Source: Ruminiclostridium sp. (lineage in GTDB: Bacteria; Bacillota; Clostridia; DSM-8532). Taken from it: a DNA stretch of 6,629 bases. The stretch spans positions 1 through 6,629 of the forward strand of contig DOHN01000189.1 of NCBI GenBank assembly GCA_003535195.1, read 5' to 3'. Positions 1 to 4,111 of this stretch are shown here, piece by piece. The notes under the pieces are model-generated. The model was not told the DNA's origin. It made no database searches and saw only the letters and a list, made by a program, of their open reading frames with translations. The position numbers and the translations under genes were made by a program. Within the stretch, counting starts at the first letter, position 1. Every line of letters starts with the position of its first letter.

Positions 1-3
1 ATG

Positions 4-42
4 AAAAACGAGGGTTCTGAATTCCTCATTCAAAACCCTCGT
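4..42 (-). terminator. Intrinsic terminator of the tRNA-Leu unit
   Basis: Arms 8-16 and 34-42 are a perfect 9-bp inverted repeat. Inside it, TGAAT (18-22) pairs with ATTCA (28-32) around a 5-nt loop. Positions 17 and 33 would be an A/C mismatch in a plus-strand RNA but form a G-U wobble in a minus-strand RNA, so the minus-strand hairpin is continuous at about 15 bp. It is followed on the minus strand by a run of U (positions 8 down to 4), while no T run follows on the plus side. The direction fits the minus-strand tRNA gene ending 56 bp away. Confidence 0.9.
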
Positions 43-97
43 CAGGCCGCATAAACACTGGCTTTTTCAGCCATGCATCTATTTTGACCTAATCTTC

Positions 98-182
98 TGG
101 TGCGGGCGACAGGACTTGAACCTGCACGCCATGCGGCACAAGATCCTAAATCTTGCACGTCTGCCAATTCCGCCACGCCCGC
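98..182 (-). tRNA. tRNA-Leu, anticodon UAG, CCA encoded
   Basis: This is a complete class II tRNA of 85 nt including an encoded CCA (98-100). The 7-bp acceptor stem pairs GCGGGCG with CGCCCGC, with discriminator A. The D-arm region reads GGAATTGGCAGAC, as is typical of leucine tRNAs. The anticodon stem CAAGA/TCTTG encloses the loop TTTAGGA with anticodon TAG at 146-148, which reads the CUA codon. A long variable arm with a GCC/GGC stem and a T loop TTCAAGT follow. The long variable arm, the anticodon and the A discriminator together specify leucine. It is a single-gene unit with its own promoter and terminator; no second tRNA is seen in the trailer (43-97), which holds only a small 5-bp stem at 59-73. 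Confidence 0.97.
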
Positions 183-202
183 AGGAATTAATGACAAGGC
201 TA

Positions 203-231
203 ATTATAAGGGGATGTGAGCAGTTTGTCAA
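203..231 (-). promoter_or_regulatory. Consensus sigma-A promoter of tRNA-Leu
   Basis: Read on the minus strand, TTGACA (231-226) is separated by exactly 17 bp from TATAAT (208-203), a perfect match to the housekeeping promoter consensus. Transcription should start near position 196, giving a leader of about 14 nt before the mature tRNA 5' end at 182. Such a strong promoter is normal for a stable RNA gene. Confidence 0.9.
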
Positions 232-285
232 TTGAAAAACTTTTGCTCCCCTATTCAGTATTTGAGAAAATTCATATATAATAAA

Positions 286-294
286 TGCTATAAT
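286..294 (+). promoter_or_regulatory. Extended -10 promoter for the tusA-like gene
   Basis: TGCTATAAT at 286-294 is a perfect extended -10 element (TGn plus TATAAT), placing the start of transcription near 301, about 30 nt before the ATG at 332. The best -35-like hexamer, TTGAGA at 262-267, is 21 bp away, too far to work well, so recognition probably depends on the extended -10. A second TATAAT at 277-282 has no good partner. The element lies in the 149-bp AT-rich gap shared with the divergent tRNA promoter. Confidence 0.6.
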
Positions 295-331
295 AAGTTT
301 GTATAAATTTTAACGATTGGAAAAATGACAT

Positions 332-550
332 ATGATCACAATCGACTGCCTGGGTGAAATGTGCCCCATACCTGTACTGAAAACAAAGAAGGCTTTAAAA
401 AGTCTTTCCAAACATGATTCTGTCAAGGTAATAACGGATCATAACTGCGTTGCCCAATCCATCATCAGCCATTTTGACAAGCGGGGCTTCTCGGTGCAGC
501 CCGAGGAAGTCATGAACGGAGTCTGGGAGATCATTATTACCGTGGTCTAG
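332..550 (+). CDS. TusA/SirA/YeeD-family sulfur carrier protein
   Basis: This is a 72-residue cytoplasmic protein of the TusA (SirA/YeeD/YedF) fold. The hallmark CPIP (C11-P12-I13-P14) lies near the N-terminus; in the family this cysteine carries sulfur as a persulfide for relay to partners. C6 and C39 (in TDHNC, 35-39) are extra cysteines. Length matches the family, usually 70-80 residues. The ATG at 332 is the only sensible start, because an in-frame stop lies at 326-328; the ribosome site is weak (TTGGA at 317-321). The gene converges on the LysR gene, and the stop codons overlap in a CTAG. The linked YeeE/YedE halves suggest this protein receives thiosulfate-derived sulfur, or possibly selenium. 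The family is certain from sequence; the substrate is inferred. No 'selD' or other selenium gene is in the window to support a YedF role. Confidence 0.88.
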   Translation: MITIDCLGEMCPIPVLKTKKALKSLSKHDSVKVITDHNCVAQSIISHFDKRGFSVQPEEVMNGVWEIIITVV

Positions 551-1440
551 CAAAAGCTCTTTTCACCAACTTTTTTAATATACTGGACCAGGGCTTTTGA
601 GCTCTTGGAGCTATCCATCTCTTTTTTGTAGATGATATAGATATCATAATTCAGATTGAAATCCGTCACATTGATTTCCTTTAGCTCCTTGGTATATAAC
701 TCCTTTTTTATGGATATGTACGGAATAAAAGACAGGCCATAGCCCTTCAAAATAGTTGCCTTTACCGATTCTATGGAATCCAGGTTCATGACGATATTGC
801 ATTTATCCGGACTGATGCCCTTCTGAGCCAAATAATTGTTGAGATATTTTCTTTCCTCAAACCTATCGGTCAGCATGATTAACGGATGCTTGACCAGATC
901 CTTTAAGGTTATAACGCCCGGAATGGCAAAATCCTGTGCCGCCACTGCCACAAGTCTGTCGGTACCCACTTTTGAAAACATTAGCGAAGGGTCGGCAGGT
1001 TTGCCATGTATAAAGCCAACCTGACAGATATCGCCTGCCACGTTCTGCTCAATGGCAGCTGAAAATTCAGAAGTAAGGTTCAGCGTATAATTGGGGAACT
1101 GTTCTTTGATGAGATACATGGTGCAAGGCAGCGCATATGTTGCCATACTGGGGGAAGCAAAGATTTTGACGGTACTATAATCGCTTAAGTTCTCCAGATC
1201 TTCTAAAATATCTTCAAAGGCCTTTACAATAATTTTCGCATACTTTTCTACGATTTTTCCTGCATCGGTAAGCTCCACTCCCCTGTTGCTTCTTTCCAGA
1301 AGCTTATGTCCCAGCGACTCCTCCAGCTTTTGAATTTGCTGGCTTAAAGCCGGCTGTGTGATATGAGAGCTGTTAGCAACCTTGGATATGCTCTTTGCTG
1401 ATGCTATTTCGGTAAAAATTTTCAAATATTCAATTTGCAT
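547..1440 (-). CDS. LysR-family transcriptional regulator
   Basis: This 297-residue protein has the usual LysR length and architecture. Residues 1-60 form the winged helix-turn-helix DNA-binding domain: the SKVANSSHITQPALSQQIQKL region (19-39) is the classic recognition motif, followed by a wing ending in LTDAG (57-61). A linker helix (about 62-88) follows, then a two-lobed periplasmic-binding-protein-like effector domain (91-290). The start is ATG 1440-1438, with GGGAGG 4 nt upstream on the minus strand, slightly close but strong. It is transcribed divergently from the transporter genes and convergently with the tusA-like gene, the classical position for a LysR regulator of its neighbours. 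The effector is unknown; a sulfur (or selenium) compound is a reasonable inference from context. Regulators of this type usually repress themselves and activate the divergent gene when ligand binds. Confidence 0.93.
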   Translation of the reverse strand: MQIEYLKIFTEIASAKSISKVANSSHITQPALSQQIQKLEESLGHKLLERSNRGVELTDAGKIVEKYAKIIVKAFEDILEDLENLSDYSTVKIFASPSMATYALPCTMYLIKEQFPNYTLNLTSEFSAAIEQNVAGDICQVGFIHGKPADPSLMFSKVGTDRLVAVAAQDFAIPGVITLKDLVKHPLIMLTDRFEERKYLNNYLAQKGISPDKCNIVMNLDSIESVKATILKGYGLSFIPYISIKKELYTKELKEINVTDFNLNYDIYIIYKKEMDSSKSSKALVQYIKKVGEKSFC

Positions 1441-1453
1441 ATGGCCTCCCAGT

Positions 1454-1478
1454 ATACCGACAGTTATATTTCTGGTAT
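1454..1478. promoter_or_regulatory. Inverted repeat ATACC-N15-GGTAT
   Basis: ATACC (1454-1458) and GGTAT (1474-1478) form a perfect 5-bp dyad with a 15-bp spacer, starting 13 bp upstream of the lysR start codon and lying in its predicted 5' leader. Length and spacing would suit a second regulator site, but a 5-bp repeat in AT-rich DNA can arise by chance, so support is weak. Confidence 0.3.
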
Positions 1479-1509
1479 GATAGAGTTAAATTCACAGATA
1501 TTATAATTT

Positions 1510-1518
1510 ATTATACCA
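1510..1518 (-). promoter_or_regulatory. Extended -10 promoter of the LysR gene
   Basis: On the minus strand, TGGTATAAT (1518-1510) is a perfect extended -10 element. Transcription would begin near 1503, leaving a leader of about 60 nt. The -35 position (about 1533-1538, GTTTCT) is poor. That position falls inside the dyad at 1527-1547, so a protein bound there would block this promoter, which fits LysR-type autorepression. The ATTATA is also the right half of a palindrome TATAAT-TT-ATTATA (1502-1515), so a plus-strand TATAAT lies back to back with it, though without a convincing -35. Confidence 0.6.
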
Positions 1519-1526
1519 CAATATTT

Positions 1527-1547
1527 GATATAAGAAACCCTTATATC
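1527..1547. promoter_or_regulatory. Candidate LysR operator dyad
   Basis: GATATAAG (1527-1534) and CTTATATC (1540-1547) form a perfect 8-bp inverted repeat with a 5-bp centre. The core TAAG-N5-CTTA contains the T-N11-A pattern (T1531, A1543) that defines LysR-family boxes. It is the strongest dyad in the 186-bp gap between the divergent lysR and transporter genes, with its centre about 97 bp from the lysR start codon and 90 bp from the transporter start codon. No clear -35/-10 pair was found for the transporter genes, consistent with a promoter that needs an activator bound here. Binding by the neighbouring LysR protein is inferred. Confidence 0.55.
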
Positions 1548-1626
1548 CGTTGGCTCTGCCCAATATGGAACTTTTGTAAATTAAACTCCTTCAATATTTG
1601 TTAAGCCGCAAAGAGGTGTTACATAA

Positions 1627-2325
1627 ATGCTCGATGAAAGATCCGATATTACTCCCGGTGTATCGCTCACCCAATCCAAAAGCGTTAAAAAAGCAAAAAA
1701 AAATCAGCTGCCTTTCGGGATAGGCCTTTTTATCCTGATCTTTTTAATAGGCATCCACTTATCAGATGTTTCCTCAAAGCTCGGACTTTACTGGCTTATC
1801 GGCAATTGTCTGGGATTTATTCTGGAAAAATCCAGGTTTTGCTTTTCAGCAGCCATAAGAGACCCATACCTCACCGGAAGCACCTCACTTACACGGGCTC
1901 TGCTCATTGCTGTGGCAATCACTTCCATCGGGTTCACAGCCATCAAATACGGTGCTTTCATTAGCGGCCAGCCTATACCGGGGCAAAGCTATATTGTTCC
2001 CGTGAGCTTTACCACCGCAGCGGGAGCATTTCTCTTCGGAATAGGCATGGTCATTTCCGGGGGCTGTGCTTCCGGAACATTAATGAGAGTGGGCGAAGGC
2101 TGCCAGATGCAGATCATATCCCTCCTGTTCTTTATTATAGGATCATTGTGGGGAGCTCATGATTGGGATTGGTGGAACCGGAATTTCATCATGAAAGGAA
2201 AAAGCATCTTTATGCCTGATATTTTCGGCTGGTTCGGCGCAATCTTTATCCAGCTGCTTATTATTGCCCTCTTATATATAGCCGCTGATAAGTGGGAGAA
2301 AATAAAGCTCGGCGGCAACGACTGA
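1627..2325 (+). CDS. YeeE/YedE-family transporter, N-terminal half
   Basis: This 232-residue membrane protein corresponds to the first half of YeeE/YedE transporters, which as single chains run to about 330-400 residues. A lysine-rich tail (1-28) precedes about six hydrophobic segments (near 31-47, 55-70, 91-108, 128-146, 162-177, 201-220). Two family signatures are present: SRFCFSAAIRD (69-79, C72) and GGCASGTLMRVGEG (145-158, C147). In the structurally studied YeeE, conserved cysteines in such motifs line the path for thiosulfate. The HDWDWW stretch (178-183) is also family-like. The ATG at 1627 has AGAGGTG at 1612-1618 at good spacing. A second gene with the missing half follows after 44 nt. 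A run of nine A (1695-1703) lies in codons 23-26 and may be prone to slippage. The substrate could be thiosulfate, another sulfur species or selenium. Confidence 0.85.
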   Translation: MLDERSDITPGVSLTQSKSVKKAKKNQLPFGIGLFILIFLIGIHLSDVSSKLGLYWLIGNCLGFILEKSRFCFSAAIRDPYLTGSTSLTRALLIAVAITSIGFTAIKYGAFISGQPIPGQSYIVPVSFTTAAGAFLFGIGMVISGGCASGTLMRVGEGCQMQIISLLFFIIGSLWGAHDWDWWNRNFIMKGKSIFMPDIFGWFGAIFIQLLIIALLYIAADKWEKIKLGGND

Positions 2326-2355
2326 TATAAATTCCATAAAGCTTGGAGCTGCAAC

Positions 2356-2372
2356 GGAGGTTTATTATTTTG
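2356..2372 (+). promoter_or_regulatory. Ribosome binding site and TTG start of the second transporter half
   Basis: GGAGG at 2356-2360 is followed after 9 nt by TTG at 2370-2372, in frame with the downstream protein. The only longer option is TTG at 2343, which has no ribosome site and would place this GGAGG inside the coding region. The TTG at 2370 is therefore the better start. Its presence shows that the second half is translated independently and is not a frameshift remnant. Confidence 0.75.
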
Positions 2373-2903
2373 GAACTCAATAAAAACAAGTTTTTTAAAA
2401 AATGGATCAAGAATGCCTGGCCATATATAACAGGAGCTGTACTTCTGTCCTTGTTTCAAATCGTGATGCTGGCGTCAACGGGCAATCCCTGGGGTATTAC
2501 AGCCACTTTGGCCAACTGGGGGGCATGGATTTTTCAGAAAATAGGCGGCAGCCCGGAACAATGGTATTATTTTAACCGCCCGGAAATCCAATCCTCATTT
2601 GAAGCGGGGTTTTTTAACGATCCCGGCTCATTTCTCAATCTAGGCATTATTTTGGGGGCATTGTTGGCCACTTTGCTTGCTTCGCAGTTTAAAATCAGGA
2701 AGATCAAAAGTAAAAAGCAGGTTGTAACGGCCATCTTGGGCGGTCTCTTAATGGGTTATGGTGCACGGATCGCCTTTGGATGCAATATCGGCGCTTTGTT
2801 CAGCGGAATCTCTTCTCTTTCGGTTTCCGGCTGGGTGTTCGCACTCTTCCTTTTTTGGGGCGCAATAGCCGGAGGCCGGCTTCTCAAAAGATTTTTTCTG
2901 TAA
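2370..2903 (+). CDS. YeeE/YedE-family transporter, C-terminal half
   Basis: This 177-residue protein, counted from the TTG at 2370, matches the second half of YeeE/YedE. A basic, cytoplasm-like N-terminus (1-16) leads into hydrophobic segments near 17-36, 88-106, 119-136 and 150-168. The family signature GYGARIAFGCNIGALFSGI (129-147) carries C138, the third conserved cysteine of the transporter, and NPWGITATLANWG (39-51) is another recognisable family stretch. It follows the first half by 44 nt in a different reading frame and ends just before a terminator, so the two should be one operon and probably form a heteromeric transporter. The break lies at the loop joining the two repeats in single-chain members. 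Decay of a formerly fused gene is less likely, because both halves keep their signatures and each has its own ribosome site. Confidence 0.82.
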   Translation: MELNKNKFFKKWIKNAWPYITGAVLLSLFQIVMLASTGNPWGITATLANWGAWIFQKIGGSPEQWYYFNRPEIQSSFEAGFFNDPGSFLNLGIILGALLATLLASQFKIRKIKSKKQVVTAILGGLLMGYGARIAFGCNIGALFSGISSLSVSGWVFALFLFWGAIAGGRLLKRFFL

Positions 2904-2922
2904 GATACACAAATAATATGGC

Positions 2923-2965
2923 TATAAAAAGAGCTATCGGAAATGATCCCGTAGCTCTTTATAAC
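2923..2965. terminator. Bidirectional intrinsic terminator between the convergent operons
   Basis: AAAGAGCTA (2928-2936) and TAGCTCTTT (2952-2960) are a perfect 9-bp inverted repeat, extended inside by CGG (2938-2940) with CCG (2949-2951) after a one-base bulge. On the minus strand the right arm runs into five U (2930-2926), a good terminator for the gene whose stop lies at 2981. On the plus strand it is followed by a more broken T-rich stretch (2958-2976), serving the transporter operon that ends at 2903. Confidence 0.82.
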
Positions 2966-2980
2966 TCTTTGTTTTATTGA

Positions 2981-4090
2981 TTATCTCTTTCTTCCCATAT
3001 CTGCCGCATGCTGCTCTAAAAAAGAAAGAATGGCCGGAGTGGCGGGCGGGCATCCGCCGATGGAATGGTCCGCTCCCTTTGTACAGTTCCCGACGCCAAT
3101 ACCGCCACATTTTTGATCCTTATACCCCTGCCCAATTAAAACAGGGCTGTTCCTGAACTTATCCAGCAGCCGTTTATCATCGAGCCGGGCCAAAGCCTGG
3201 ATCAGGTTTGCATAGCAGGCTGAGCAGGCATCCTTGGGTGCCGTATAGCGGGCCAGATTTTGAACCTTTCTGGAGGATGTGGGGCGTGCCGTTGTCGTAT
3301 CCTTATTCAATACAACAATCTCCGCATGGTCCACATCCAGGCTTCCCACACCCAGATTGGCAGCGAGCTTTATATAATCAATGTCTGTAGGGGCATATCC
3401 CATGCTGGACGCAATATAGGAGTCTATCAAAACTGGATCGGTGCCGCAGAAAATCCTGTCCATCTGGACAGGGTTACCCCCCTCCTCAAAGTCCAGATCA
3501 CCGCAAAGCCCGTCAACCAGAATAAAATGCTGCGGCAAAATCTTGCTCAGGCACGCGATGGGCTTATGGAGTCCCAAGGTGTGGAAATGGCGCTTTTCAC
3601 TGTCCGAAAGGCAGCCCTTTAGATTTTTCAGGGCGCCTGTGACCATGGTCTGGCAATGGCCCTTTAAAACGGGCATATTGATGAGGAAGTCCATTTCCAG
3701 CGCTTTATCGCTGATCTCCATGTTGATGCCGCTGCAGGATTTTACGGTATAGGTGTCGGATTTGGTATCAAACAGGGGAACGCCGTATTTCCTTGAAACA
3801 TCTTCGTAACCGCAGACACGGAAAGCCCGTTTGGTGCTGTCTCCAACCCATGAGCCCTCCAAAATGAGAATATTTTTGAAGCCGTGCTCCTGCAAGTATT
3901 CAATGAGCGCTTCCACCATGACCGGCGACGTAGTGGCGCCTGTTGATGCCGGTTTTGCCACAACCAGATTCGGCTTGATGCCAATACGGGCGTCCTTTGG
4001 AATCATGTCCGCCAGTTTTGCGCTCTCCAAAACCTCTTTTGTCATCTTTCTTGCATCAATTCCGTAAGTAACGATAATTTTGTTATCCAT
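2981..4090 (-). CDS. DUF362-family protein, putative iron-sulfur protein
   Basis: This 369-residue soluble protein belongs to the DUF362 (COG2006) family of unknown function. Family-type motifs are KPNLVV (39-44), LEGSWVG (77-83), the TGALKNLKGC block (151-160), LVDGL (191-195) and EEGGNP (202-207). Many relatives end in a ferredoxin-like CxxCxxCxxxCP module. Here the tail instead has C289-x2-C292, then C328, C336 and C347, the last in IGGCPP, a spread-out pattern that could still bind an iron-sulfur cluster. No signal peptide is seen. The ATG at 4090-4088 has GGTGA 7 nt upstream on the minus strand. The gene starts only 21 nt after carB and should be co-transcribed with it, ending at the terminator near 2923-2965. 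A function in carbamoyl phosphate metabolism cannot be claimed; the pairing may be incidental. Confidence 0.85.
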   Translation of the reverse strand: MDNKIIVTYGIDARKMTKEVLESAKLADMIPKDARIGIKPNLVVAKPASTGATTSPVMVEALIEYLQEHGFKNILILEGSWVGDSTKRAFRVCGYEDVSRKYGVPLFDTKSDTYTVKSCSGINMEISDKALEMDFLINMPVLKGHCQTMVTGALKNLKGCLSDSEKRHFHTLGLHKPIACLSKILPQHFILVDGLCGDLDFEEGGNPVQMDRIFCGTDPVLIDSYIASSMGYAPTDIDYIKLAANLGVGSLDVDHAEIVVLNKDTTTARPTSSRKVQNLARYTAPKDACSACYANLIQALARLDDKRLLDKFRNSPVLIGQGYKDQKCGGIGVGNCTKGADHSIGGCPPATPAILSFLEQHAADMGRKR

Positions 4091-4111
4091 ATGCCATTCA
4101 CCACTTTACTG

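Noticed and set aside
1..54. Short plus-strand reading frame starting at the first base
   Set aside because: It has only 17 codons, lacks an upstream ribosome site in view and is overlaid on the tRNA terminator hairpin.
241..331. Riboswitch or leader RNA ahead of the tusA-like gene
   Set aside because: The predicted leader is only about 30 nt, AT-rich and without stable stems.
98..550. tRNA-Leu as an integration site for a mobile island carrying the sulfur module
   Set aside because: The module lies on the 5' side of the tRNA, whereas integration normally uses the 3' end. There is no integrase, and no second copy of the tRNA end is seen in the window.
551..599. CAAAAGCTC / GGGCTTTTG inverted repeat as a terminator for the convergent pair
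   Set aside because: The loop is about 31 nt and no T run follows either arm, so it does not look like an intrinsic terminator.
1502..1507. Plus-strand TATAAT as the transporter promoter
   Set aside because: It lacks a TGn extension and any reasonable -35 at 16-18 bp, and it may simply be the mirror half of the lysR -10 palindrome.
2343..2369. Longer form of the second transporter half starting at TTG 2343
   Set aside because: No ribosome site precedes it, and the strong GGAGG at 2356-2360 would lie inside the gene; TTG 2370 fits better.
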